A stretch of DNA of 8,834 nt from Hymenobacter sp. (GCA_025362615.1 JANYFQ010000455.1:1-8834), one strand, 5' to 3'. Positions 1-5,263 are shown, counted from the first letter of the stretch. A program made the numbers and translations. The notes: a model not told the origin generated them from the letters alone.

Positions 1-1132
1 CAAAAGCCTCGGCCTGGCCCAGCAGGAAACCGAGCGCCTCAACGCCACCACCGAAAAAATCCTCAAGCTGGAGCTGAAAAAAGTGCGCTACATCCGCTCG
101 CTCAGCTTCGTGCAGGGCACGTTTGTGAACCTGCTCCGCAACGCCATTATGTTGCTCATGCTGTGGCTGGTGGTGCAAGGGCGCATCACGGTGGGCGAGT
201 TTTTCTCGCTCTTTATTTACTCCTTCGCCATCTTCGGGCCGTTGCAGGAATTGGGCAACATCATCAGCGTCTATCGCGAAACGGAAGCTTCGCTGGCCAA
301 TTTCCAGCAAATTCTCGACACGCCCAAAGACGTGAAACCGGCCCACCCCAGGCCCGTGCCGCACCTCGAAACCTTAGCCTTCGACGATGTGCGGTTTCAG
401 CACCTCACCGCCGCCGGGCCGGCGCTGGCCGGCATCAGCTTCGACACCCACCTGGGCCAGACCATTGCCTTCGTCGGCCCCAGCGGCTCGGGCAAAACCA
501 CGCTCGTTAAGCTGCTCGTGGGCCTCTACCCGCCCCAATCGGGCCAGATTTTGTACAACGGCATCCCCGGCTCCGAAATCGACCTTGACGAGCTGCGCGA
601 GCAAGTCGGCTTCGTCACCCAGGACACCCAGCTTTTCGCCGGCACCATCCGCGAAAACCTGCTCTTTGTGGCCCCCCACGCCACCGATGCCGAGTGCCTG
701 CAAGCCCTGCACCAAGCCGCCGCCGACCCGCTCCTGGCCCGCGCCGCCCACGGCCTCGACACCGTAATCGGCGAAGGCGGCGTGAAGGTGTCGGGCGGCG
801 AAAAGCAACGCCTCAGCATCGCCCGCGCCCTGCTGCGCCGCCCCACCCTGCTCGTTTTCGACGAAGCCACCTCCGCCCTCGACTCGCTCACGGAAGAGGA
901 AATAAGCCGCACGGTGCGCGAGCTGTCCGGCTCCCAAAAGCACATCACCATCCTCATCGCCCACCGCCTCAGCACCATCCTCCACGCCGACCGCATTTTC
1001 GTCCTCGAACGCGGCCACGTAGCCGAACAAGGCACCCACAACGAACTGCTGACCAACAAGGGCTTGTACTACGCCATGTGGCGCCAGCAAATCGGCGAAC
1101 GGAAGGAGATTGGGGCGGTGGCGGCGGGGTGA
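1..1132 (+). CDS. ABC exporter (MsbA/ABCB type), 5'-truncated by window edge
   Basis: This is the C-terminal part of a half-size ABC exporter with a membrane domain fused to an ATPase. The reading frame is open from base 2, so the true start lies outside the window; the GTG at 83 is internal. About 376 residues are visible. Counting from base 2, residues about 40-80 hold the last transmembrane helices (AIMLLMLWLVV and FSLFIYSFAIFGPL). The nucleotide-binding domain follows with Walker A GPSGSGKTT near residue 160, a Q-loop (VTQD) near 206, signature VSGGEKQRLSIARA near 265, Walker B LLVFDEATSALD near 285 and the switch histidine IAHRLSTI near 320. All ATPase motifs are intact. The family moves lipids, drugs or peptides out across the inner membrane; the substrate cannot be read from this fragment. 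No clear terminator hairpin follows the TGA, and the next gene starts about 65 bases later in much AT-richer DNA. Confidence 0.95.
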   Translation, partial: KSLGLAQQETERLNATTEKILKLELKKVRYIRSLSFVQGTFVNLLRNAIMLLMLWLVVQGRITVGEFFSLFIYSFAIFGPLQELGNIISVYRETEASLANFQQILDTPKDVKPAHPRPVPHLETLAFDDVRFQHLTAAGPALAGISFDTHLGQTIAFVGPSGSGKTTLVKLLVGLYPPQSGQILYNGIPGSEIDLDELREQVGFVTQDTQLFAGTIRENLLFVAPHATDAECLQALHQAAADPLLARAAHGLDTVIGEGGVKVSGGEKQRLSIARALLRRPTLLVFDEATSALDSLTEEEISRTVRELSGSQKHITILIAHRLSTILHADRIFVLERGHVAEQGTHNELLTNKGLYYAMWRQQIGERKEIGAVAAG

Positions 1133-1153
1133 GGGAATGAGTTGGCGTTTCTA

Positions 1154-1161
1154 TACCTTTG
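1154..1161 (+). promoter_or_regulatory. Candidate Bacteroidota -7 box (TACCTTTG)
   Basis: TACCTTTG matches the Bacteroidota sigma -7 consensus TAnnTTTG exactly. No TTTG-like -33 element is seen at the usual spacing of about 19-20 bases. The expected transcript start is near 1167, giving a leader of about 30 bases before the ATG at 1199. It would drive the small Cys-rich gene and the toxin-antitoxin genes behind it. Confidence 0.5.
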
Positions 1162-1198
1162 TGTGCGGTTGGCGAAGAGTAAGTCGGCTCAGGAAATT

Positions 1199-1483
1199 AT
1201 GTGCGAACACCTAATACAACTCGACCAAGACCTTAAAGCAAAAGGAATAAGTGAAACTTTTAGGGGAAAAGCATGGTCAGGTAACTGTCGAGAGTGGGTC
1301 TACTACAACTGCCGACTAGACTTAGAAGCAATGAGAAAAAAATATTGTCTTCCAAGTTTCGTGGCCAACCATGTGAATGACGACAACAAATCAGGTCTGG
1401 AAGCTGGTTTTGTTTGTGAAGTTTGCTCTGATGCAATAATGGGGCTTTATTCTACAGTAAAAAATATAAATTCTGTAGTATGA
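1199..1483 (+). CDS. Small Cys-rich conserved hypothetical protein
   Basis: A 94-residue protein of unknown function. ATG at 1199 is preferred over the TTG at 1142 because AGGA lies five bases upstream of it and because a -7 promoter box (1154-1161) falls inside the longer version. Visible features: a Cys-Glu-His at residues 2-4, an aromatic block SGNCREWVYYNC in the middle, an acidic VNDDNKSGLEAG stretch, and a CEVC pair before DAIMG. The spacing of Cys and His (CEH, C-x7-C, CxxC) could bind a metal, but this is not a zinc-ribbon I can name. I have the impression that similar short proteins occur widely in bacteria without an assigned role. The TGA overlaps an ATG at 1480 (ATGA), so it may be translationally coupled to the antitoxin-like gene. 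Base composition is much lower in GC than in the ABC gene before it (line 1201-1260 is 23 of 60 G+C, against 43 of 60 at 781-840). Confidence 0.7.
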   Translation: MCEHLIQLDQDLKAKGISETFRGKAWSGNCREWVYYNCRLDLEAMRKKYCLPSFVANHVNDDNKSGLEAGFVCEVCSDAIMGLYSTVKNINSVV

Positions 1484-1515
1484 ACATTTTTCTTAAATTA
1501 TATAAATTTACTACC

Positions 1516-1719
1516 ATGTTGGTAGAACGCACCAATCGCGAGGTTATCATTCGCTTGCCAACTTCCGTGGACACGGAAGACTTGCAGGATTTTTTGAACT
1601 ATGCCCGATACAAGGAACTCACTGCGGGTTTCCAAGTCGCGCAAGAAGAAGTGGACAAGCTGGCAAGTGAGATAAACAGTAGCTGGTGGAAGGAGAACAG
1701 AAAGCGGCTCATTAAATGA
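1516..1719 (+). CDS. Antitoxin-like protein paired with PIN toxin
   Basis: A 67-residue protein, reading MLVERTNREVIIRLP at its start, then a helical segment and a basic tail ending KENRKRLIK. Small size, position directly before a PIN-domain gene and an ATGA overlap with it (1716-1719) mark it as the likely antitoxin of a VapBC-like pair. The ERTNREVIIRLP strand resembles the N-terminal strand of dimeric DNA-binding antitoxins, and the WW-containing basic C-terminus would be the toxin-binding part; both roles are inferred. The start is uncertain: ATG at 1480 would add 12 residues (MNIFLKLYKFTT) and give an ATGA overlap with the upstream gene. I prefer 1516 because the antitoxin-like sequence begins there and the extra residues look unlike it. 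No Shine-Dalgarno sequence is seen at either. Confidence 0.7.
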   Translation: MLVERTNREVIIRLPTSVDTEDLQDFLNYARYKELTAGFQVAQEEVDKLASEINSSWWKENRKRLIK

Positions 1720-2237
1720 AAATTATTGTTGACACCAACATTGTTTTCAGCGGCATCCTGAATACAAAAAGCCGAATTGGTAAGTTGCTTACCGGTTCGC
1801 GTAGCCCTTTCCGATTTTATACCTGCATCTACTTGCAAGCCGAAATCATAAGGCACCGAAAAAAACTGCTGAAAATCACCAAACTGCCAGAAGACGCACT
1901 TCTTGAATTGGAAAGGCTGGTTAGCGGCAATATTACTTTCATCAACGAGGAGTTATTGCCAGAAGAGCTGTTGGTGGAAACCGAAGAGCTGCTTGCCGAC
2001 ATTGACCCCAACGACACGCCCTTCGTGGCGCTGACCAAGCACCTGCAAGGAAAACTCTGGACGGGCGACAAGCTGCTTTACGACGGACTGAAGGCCAAAG
2101 GCTTTGAGGACATGATGAGCCTGTTTAGAGTTTGTCGTCAGGAGGGATTTTGCGTAATAAAAGCACGGCAAAGGCCAGATAATGAAAGGCCAACCAATTT
2201 TCGGCACTGGTTTCGAAGCGCACGAGCAGGGTTTTGA
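1716..2237 (+). CDS. PIN-domain toxin (VapC-like), C-terminus replaced by IS insertion
   Basis: A ribonuclease-type PIN domain. Residues 1-10 read MKIIVDTNIV with the first catalytic Asp at 6; Glu43 (LQAEII), Asp100 (DPNDTPFVALT) and Asp118 (LWTGDK) supply the other acidic residues that bind metal in PIN enzymes, so the active site is complete. ATG at 1716 overlaps the antitoxin TGA. An IS5-family element enters at base 2117, inside codon 134. Residues 135-173 (from SLFRVC to ARAGF) are therefore read from the antisense strand of the transposase gene and are not native. Joining base 2116 to 3059 gives a native protein of 155 residues that ends DQKYNGPFP. The lost part is C-terminal to the catalytic core, so the chimera might still fold, but this is unknown. 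PIN toxins cut tRNA, rRNA or mRNA and are held inactive by their partner. The family resembles PIN_2 (PF10130) from memory. Confidence 0.8.
   Translation: MKIIVDTNIVFSGILNTKSRIGKLLTGSRSPFRFYTCIYLQAEIIRHRKKLLKITKLPEDALLELERLVSGNITFINEELLPEELLVETEELLADIDPNDTPFVALTKHLQGKLWTGDKLLYDGLKAKGFEDMMSLFRVCRQEGFCVIKARQRPDNERPTNFRHWFRSARAGF
2117..2133 (+). repeat. IS terminal inverted repeat (transposase 3' end)
   Basis: GAGCCTGTTTAGAGTTT, perfect inverted match to 3039-3055. It contains the transposase stop codon. Confidence 0.93.
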
Positions 2238-2760
2238 AACTATCCAGCCACGAATTGGTGCGTTCAATCGCCGTGCGCTGACGATATAGTTCCGCATCAA
2301 AATACACGTCTTCTTTTTCGTCTCGCTCGCCCGACCTGGGGTTGAGCGCGATGTTGGCTTCGATGCCGCGCCGAAAGCACTCTTCGCGTAAGCGCTTGGC
2401 ATCGAACCCACTATCGGCGTTTAGAAACACGCCTTCAAGCGAAATCTGCGCCTCTTCCACGAGCGCACACAACTCGGCAAACGAGGTTTCGATGTCAAAC
2501 ACGTCGTGGTGGTTGCCCGCTTGTGGGCTGGCACAGGCCAGTGGCTGGCCGGTGTTATCGGCCAAAAAGAGCAGGTTGGTGGTGCGGGCCGCTTTGCGGC
2601 CCTGGTAGCCGATGGCCGCCCCGCCGTTTTTGGCCAGGGTATGGCTGCCATCGAGTTGGATGCTGGACAAGTCAAGCCGGCGGCGGTGTACGCGCAAGAG
2701 CGTAAGCCACAACTTTTTCCAGCTCCCATCTTTGCGCCACTCGTTGAAATGGTGATACAC
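2125..2760 (-). CDS. IS5-family transposase, C-terminal catalytic frame
   Basis: The catalytic part of the IS transposase, a DDE-type enzyme that cuts and joins the IS ends. Counting from the GTG at 2760 (used only as a frame marker, with YHHFNEWRKDGSW following), the acidic triad is visible: Asp37 in QLDGSHT, Asp116 in LNADSGFD and Glu166 in AIERTNSWLDSF, with spacings of 79 and 50. GYQGRKAARTTN and AGNHHD are the blocks normally seen between the first two. The frame opens well upstream of the GTG and reads LTWSGVYHH directly after the A4T7 run, so the GTG is probably not a true start. It ends at TAA 2125-2127 within the terminal repeat. All catalytic residues are present, so the element could still move if the frames are joined or if a related transposase acts in trans. 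Confidence 0.85.
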   Translation of the reverse strand: MYHHFNEWRKDGSWKKLWLTLLRVHRRRLDLSSIQLDGSHTLAKNGGAAIGYQGRKAARTTNLLFLADNTGQPLACASPQAGNHHDVFDIETSFAELCALVEEAQISLEGVFLNADSGFDAKRLREECFRRGIEANIALNPRSGERDEKEDVYFDAELYRQRTAIERTNSWLDSFKTLLVRFETSAENWLAFHYLAFAVLLLRKIPPDDKL

Positions 2761-2956
2761 CCCCGACCAGGTTAAAAAAATTTTCCGTAAAAAATTGTTT
2801 GACAGGCAATTGCCGCCACTGACAACCGGTTTTAAGCTTGTACAAAATGGCCTCCACGACTTCGAGCAGGTCGGCCTTCACCTCGGGGCCACGGCTGCCG
2901 CAACTCAGGTAGGGCAAGAGCCAGGTGCGGATGATATCTTTGCGTAGGACTTCCAT
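2672..2956 (-). CDS. IS5-family transposase, N-terminal reading frame
   Basis: The first part of the IS transposase. ATG at 2956 begins MEVLRKDIIRTWLLPYLS, which is where I expect IS5-type transposases of Bacteroidota to start; an in-frame TTG at 2989 is possible but less likely. The frame carries the N-terminal helical DNA-binding region, including LLEVVEAILYKLKTGCQWRQLP and KQFFTEN near residue 60. After an A4T7 run (2774-2784) it drifts into unrelated sequence (VGGVSPFQRV onward) and stops at 2672, 94 codons in all. The real continuation, LTWSGVYHHFNEW, lies in the other frame. Removing one base from the T run gives a continuous transposase of 276 residues, close to the usual length. The split is therefore either decay or a programmed slip. 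Confidence 0.8.
   Translation of the reverse strand: MEVLRKDIIRTWLLPYLSCGSRGPEVKADLLEVVEAILYKLKTGCQWRQLPVKQFFTENFFNLVGGVSPFQRVAQRWELEKVVAYALARTPPPA
2774..2784 (-). other. A4T7 homopolymer run at the transposase frame switch
   Basis: On the coding strand this reads GGAAAATTTTTTTAACC. The upstream frame runs GAA AAT TTT TTT AAC and the catalytic frame runs ATT TTT TTA ACC TGG, so the switch needs +1 (or -2). A run of six T would give one continuous gene. Runs like this are known places for transcriptional slippage in insertion sequences and also for mutation or sequencing error. Confidence 0.7.
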
Positions 2957-3038
2957 GGAAAAACGAGGTTTGAGTGGGTCGCACCACAAATCTCCGACTT
3001 CTTTGGGAGTCTTTTTCCGTTTTACCGCCTGCCAACGG

Positions 3039-3055
3039 AAACTCTAAACAGGCTC
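3039..3055 (-). repeat. IS terminal inverted repeat (transposase 5' end)
   Basis: Read on the minus strand this is GAGCCTGTTTAGAGTTT, identical over 17 bases to the other end. The GAT outside it is the second copy of the target duplication. Confidence 0.93.
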
Positions 3056-3058
3056 GAT

Positions 3059-3125
3059 GACAACCGCCGAGCTTTCAGCGCTGCTCGACGAGCTTGACCA
3101 GAAGTATAACGGCCCGTTTCCATGA
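3059..3125 (+). pseudogene. Detached 3' end of the PIN toxin gene
   Basis: These bases follow the second GAT copy. Joined to base 2116 they continue the PIN gene in frame: codon 134 becomes ATG again, then 21 codons beginning TTAELSALLDEL and ending NGPFP, then TGA at 3123-3125. That the frame stays open exactly when the element and one GAT are removed is strong evidence for the insertion site. The TGA overlaps the ATG of the DraG remnant (3122-3125). Confidence 0.85.
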
Positions 3126-3325
3126 CAACCAACACCTGTTGCCACGACCTGCTCTTCGGCCTCGCCGTGGGCGACGCGCTAGGTGTACCGGTCGAATTCA
3201 AGAACCGCTCGTAAACCGCCCGGCAACCGGTGACGACGTGAGGGGCTACGGCAATCACCACTTGCCGCCCGGCGTGTTTTCCAACGATAGCTCACTGGCC
3301 TTTTGCCTGGCCGCCGCAATCAGTT
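3122..3325 (+). pseudogene. ADP-ribosylglycohydrolase (DraG family) remnant
   Basis: The ATG at 3122 begins a frame reading MTTNTCCHDLLFGLAVGDALGV and then PVEFKNRS before TAA at 3212. LFGLAVGDALGVPVEFK is the N-terminal hallmark of the DraG/ADP-ribosylglycohydrolase family. Directly after, in another frame, comes RGYGNHHLPPGVFSNDSSLAFCLAAA (from about 3217), which is the next conserved block; its SNDSS corresponds to the SDDSS that binds metal in active enzymes. A small loss of bases near 3200-3217 thus shifted the frame. Homology ends near 3320-3325, where the 3' end of an opposing gene begins, so most of the roughly 250-300 residue enzyme is gone. Active members remove ADP-ribose from Arg or other groups on protein or DNA. 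The start overlaps the PIN stop as ATGA, which suggests it was cotranslated with the toxin-antitoxin pair. Confidence 0.85.
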
Positions 3326-3526
3326 GCTGTCGATAATCCGTTCGCCACGGGCGCTGCGTTCGCGGCTGGCCAGTTGGTTTTGGAGTTGAAACGTCACCTT
3401 CTCGCAGTCCGCAAAGCGCTGTTTCTCCTGCGCCAGCGCCGCTTCGGTGGCTGTGAGTTGCAGGTAGAGGTAGCCGATGAGGCCCAGGGCCAGCAGCAGC
3501 GCCCCGATGAAAAGTATGTTTTTCAT
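3320..3526 (-). CDS. Small single-pass membrane protein with coiled coil
   Basis: A 68-residue protein I do not recognise. Residues 3-24 (NILFIGALLLALGLIGYLYL) form one hydrophobic helix, a membrane anchor or uncleaved signal. Residues 25-55 are rich in Glu, Gln, Lys and Ala with heptad-like spacing (ATEAALAQEKQRF, then VTFQLQNQLASRE), as expected for a short coiled coil. The tail is charged and ends RIIDSN. The layout resembles small FtsB/FtsL-like or phage-spanin-like proteins only in outline; no family is claimed. It lies downstream of the E2 gene on the same strand but behind a strong terminator, so it probably has its own promoter, which I could not identify. Its last few codons meet the broken end of the DraG remnant, so its native C-terminus may have been changed by the deletion. 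Confidence 0.6.
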   Translation of the reverse strand: MKNILFIGALLLALGLIGYLYLQLTATEAALAQEKQRFADCEKVTFQLQNQLASRERSARGERIIDSN

Positions 3527-3546
3527 GCGTCAAAAAGTGCATTTTA

Positions 3547-3591
3547 AAAAAGCCCGCCGCGCTGTGCAACGCACAACCCGCCGGGCTTTTT
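3547..3591 (-). terminator. Terminator hairpin after the E2 gene
   Basis: Two 21-base arms (3547-3567 and 3571-3591) with an AAC loop pair with three mismatches. On the minus strand the hairpin ends in a GGGCTTTTTT tract, giving a standard intrinsic terminator about 20 bases after the E2 stop. The other strand also ends in GGGCTTTTT, so it can stop transcription from both sides. Confidence 0.88.
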
Positions 3592-3610
3592 CGCTAACAA
3601 TCAAAACGAA

Positions 3611-5002
3611 TTAAATGGCTGTCTTCGGGTCGAACTGCTCCAGGTAATCGGCTACTTTTCGCACGAACATTCCGCCCAGCGAACCGTCCACCACACGGTG
3701 GTCGTAGCTGTGGCTGAGGAACATGAAGTGGCGGATGCCAATCAAGTCGCCCTGCGGGGTTTCAATCACGGCGGGCTTCTTTTTGATGGCCCCGACGGCC
3801 ATAATCGCCACTTGCGGCTGCATGATGATGGGCGTACCCATCACGTTGCCAAACGAGCCGACGTTGCTCAGGGTGTAAGTGCCGCCTTCGAGGTCGGCGG
3901 GGGTGAGCTTACCGGCGCGGGCGCGGGTGGCCAAGTCGTTTACCTTCTTGCTCAGGCCGTTGAGATTGAGTTGGTTGGCGTTGTGAATGACGGGCACAAT
4001 GAGGTTGCCCGAGGGCAGGGCCACGGCCACGCCGATGTTGATGTCGCGCTTCTTGATGATGTAATCGCCGTCAATCGAAACGTTAATCAGCGGAAAGTCC
4101 TGAATGGCGCGGGCTACGGCCTGCACGAAGATGGGCGTAAAGGTGAGGTTCTCGCCCTCGCGCTTCTTGTAGCTGTCTTTGTGCTTGTTGCGCCAGTTCA
4201 CCAGTTCTGTTACGTCGGCTTCTACGAAGCTCGTGACGTGAGGCGAAATCCGCACCGAATCCACCATCCGCTGCGCTATCATTTTCCGCATCCGGTCCAT
4301 CTCAATCAGCTCCTGCCCGCCGCTCACGCTGGGCGCGGGCTTGCTGACTGGTTGCTGGGTTGGTGGATTAGTGGGTTGGTGGGTTGGTGGGTTGGCGGCG
4401 GCAACCGGTGCTGCGGCGGGTGCAGTCGTTGCAGCGGGTGCCGCCACCGGGGCCGGGGCCGGGGCTGGCACGAGCGCCGGCTTGCCGTTGGCTACGTGGT
4501 CGAGGATGTCTTTTTTGGTTACGCGGCCTTCCTTGCCCGTGCCGGGCAGGTACTCCAGGTCGGTCATCGACACGCCTTCTTCGCGGGCAATGCTCAACAC
4601 CAGCGGCGAAAGGAAACGGCCCGGCTGATGCACGGCGGCAGCTTGGTTTCCGGTGGCTTGTTGGGTAGCTTGCGGGTCGTGCGGTTCGGGTAAGTAAGGC
4701 ACGGCTTCGGCCGGGGCGGCGGCGCTGCCATTGGCGCTGGGGGCGGCAATGCCCGCCGCCGCGTCGGTTTCGACGATGGCGATGGGGGCACCCACGGCCA
4801 CTACTTGTCCTTCCTGCACCAGAATTTCGGCCAGTATCCCGGCGTAGATGGCCGGTACTTCGGTATCGACCTTATCAGTGGCCACTTCCAGCACCGATTC
4901 GTCTTGTTCGATGGCATCGCCGACTTGCTTGAGCCATTTCAAAACGGTGCCTTCCATGATGGATTCGCCCATTTTGGGCATCGTCATTTCCACTCGTGCC
5001 AT
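3611..5002 (-). CDS. Dihydrolipoamide acyltransferase, E2 of a 2-oxo acid dehydrogenase complex
   Basis: A 463-residue E2 core protein. It carries acyl groups on lipoyl-lysine and passes them to CoA within a pyruvate, 2-oxoglutarate or branched-chain 2-oxo acid dehydrogenase complex in the cytoplasm. The lipoyl domain covers residues 1-80, with the modified lysine at 44 in EVATDKVDTE. An Ala/Pro linker follows, then a peripheral-subunit-binding domain at about 130-172 (FLSPLVLSIAREEGV and GKEGRVTKKDIL), a second linker of about 173-230 rich in Pro, Ala, Thr and Gln, and the catalytic domain from about 232 with His435 and Asp439 in DHRVVDG. ATG at 5002 is chosen because the lipoyl domain begins there (MARVEMTMPKMGES) and a promoter box lies 50 bases upstream; the frame extends to 5212 without protein-like sequence. 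One lipoyl domain and this sequence suggest a branched-chain or generic 2-oxo acid complex; which one cannot be fixed because E1 and E3 are not in the window. Confidence 0.95.
   Translation of the reverse strand: MARVEMTMPKMGESIMEGTVLKWLKQVGDAIEQDESVLEVATDKVDTEVPAIYAGILAEILVQEGQVVAVGAPIAIVETDAAAGIAAPSANGSAAAPAEAVPYLPEPHDPQATQQATGNQAAAVHQPGRFLSPLVLSIAREEGVSMTDLEYLPGTGKEGRVTKKDILDHVANGKPALVPAPAPAPVAAPAATTAPAAAPVAAANPPTHQPTNPPTQQPVSKPAPSVSGGQELIEMDRMRKMIAQRMVDSVRISPHVTSFVEADVTELVNWRNKHKDSYKKREGENLTFTPIFVQAVARAIQDFPLINVSIDGDYIIKKRDINIGVAVALPSGNLIVPVIHNANQLNLNGLSKKVNDLATRARAGKLTPADLEGGTYTLSNVGSFGNVMGTPIIMQPQVAIMAVGAIKKKPAVIETPQGDLIGIRHFMFLSHSYDHRVVDGSLGGMFVRKVADYLEQFDPKTAI
4357..4396. repeat. 8-bp tandem repeat (GGGTTGGT) in the E2 linker
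   Basis: Five units of 8 bases on the + strand: GGGTTGGT, GGATTAGT, GGGTTGGT, GGGTTGGT, GGGTTGGC. On the coding strand they encode the linker around HQPTNPPTQQP (residues about 205-218). Four GGG runs make it a possible G-quadruplex on the strand opposite the mRNA-like strand. Because 8 is not a multiple of 3, gain or loss of a single unit would shift the reading frame. Confidence 0.8.
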
Positions 5003-5050
5003 AAGGTGCAGGGAGTTGTGTAGGGTGGGTGGGATGGGTTTTAGAGGGGG

Positions 5051-5058
5051 CAAAGGTA
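5051..5058 (-). promoter_or_regulatory. Promoter -7 box of the E2 gene (TACCTTTG)
   Basis: Read on the minus strand, TACCTTTG matches TAnnTTTG exactly. Transcription would begin near 5044, about 40 bases before the ATG at 5002. No convincing -33 element is visible. Confidence 0.55.
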
Positions 5059-5202
5059 CGCCACAAGCCCCCGCGCCTGGCCGTAATTTGCGCCGGGCCG
5101 CGCCCCGTTGTGCCCCGCCCCGGCGCGTTGTCCAACCCTGGCCACGCAAGGCGGAGATTTGCCCTGCTTGCGGCCTCTCAAAAAACTGTTTTCCGCTCCG
5201 TG

Positions 5203-5234
5203 CTTGCATCAACCAAAAACCCCCCTTACTTTTG
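5203..5234 (+). promoter_or_regulatory. Promoter of the tRNA-Ser unit
   Basis: CTTG at 5203-5206 and TACTTTTG at 5227-5234 are separated by 20 bases, fitting the Bacteroidota TTTG / TAnnTTTG promoter well. The expected start near 5241 is about 23 bases before the first tRNA. A 7-bp hairpin (TCCCGAA at 5238-5244, TTCGGGA at 5250-5256) overlaps the start region. Confidence 0.75.
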
Positions 5235-5263
5235 CACTCCCGAAACCACTTCGGGAACCTTAT

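Larger units (their letters stand above)
2117..3055 (-). mobile_element. IS5-family insertion sequence, 939 bp
   Basis: The element is bounded by perfect 17-bp terminal inverted repeats (GAGCCTGTTTAGAGTTT at 2117-2133, its complement at 3039-3055). Pairing continues with a one-base gap and about 9 of 12 matches for another dozen bases. A GAT lies directly outside each end (2114-2116 and 3056-3058), fitting a 3-bp target duplication. The transposase is on the minus strand, split in two frames, with its stop codon (2125-2127) inside the left repeat. The protein, the GAGCCTGTT ends and the short duplication fit the IS5 family, IS427 or IS1031 type; the subgroup is less sure. It interrupts the PIN toxin gene. 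Confidence 0.93.

Noticed and set aside
374..1090. Long open frame on the minus strand across the ABC ATPase
   Set aside because: It is the antisense of a gene with every ABC motif; the translation is low-complexity Gly/Ala/Val-rich sequence, as expected from GC-rich codon bias.
1142..1198. Longer version of the Cys-rich protein from TTG at 1142
   Set aside because: It would place the -7 promoter box inside the coding region, and the ATG at 1199 has AGGA at good spacing.
2506..2775. Open frames on the + strand inside the IS element
   Set aside because: They are antisense to the DDE transposase and have no domain features; only the PIN read-through into 2237 is noted.
3698..4693. 331-codon open frame on the + strand opposite the E2 gene
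   Set aside because: It is antisense to a clear E2 protein, has no recognisable domain and is rich in Gly, Val and His as expected for a mirrored GC-rich frame.
5003..5212. N-terminal extension of the E2 protein by 70 residues
   Set aside because: The extension is Arg/Pro-rich without domain character, the lipoyl domain starts at 5002, and a promoter box (5051-5058) lies within the extension.
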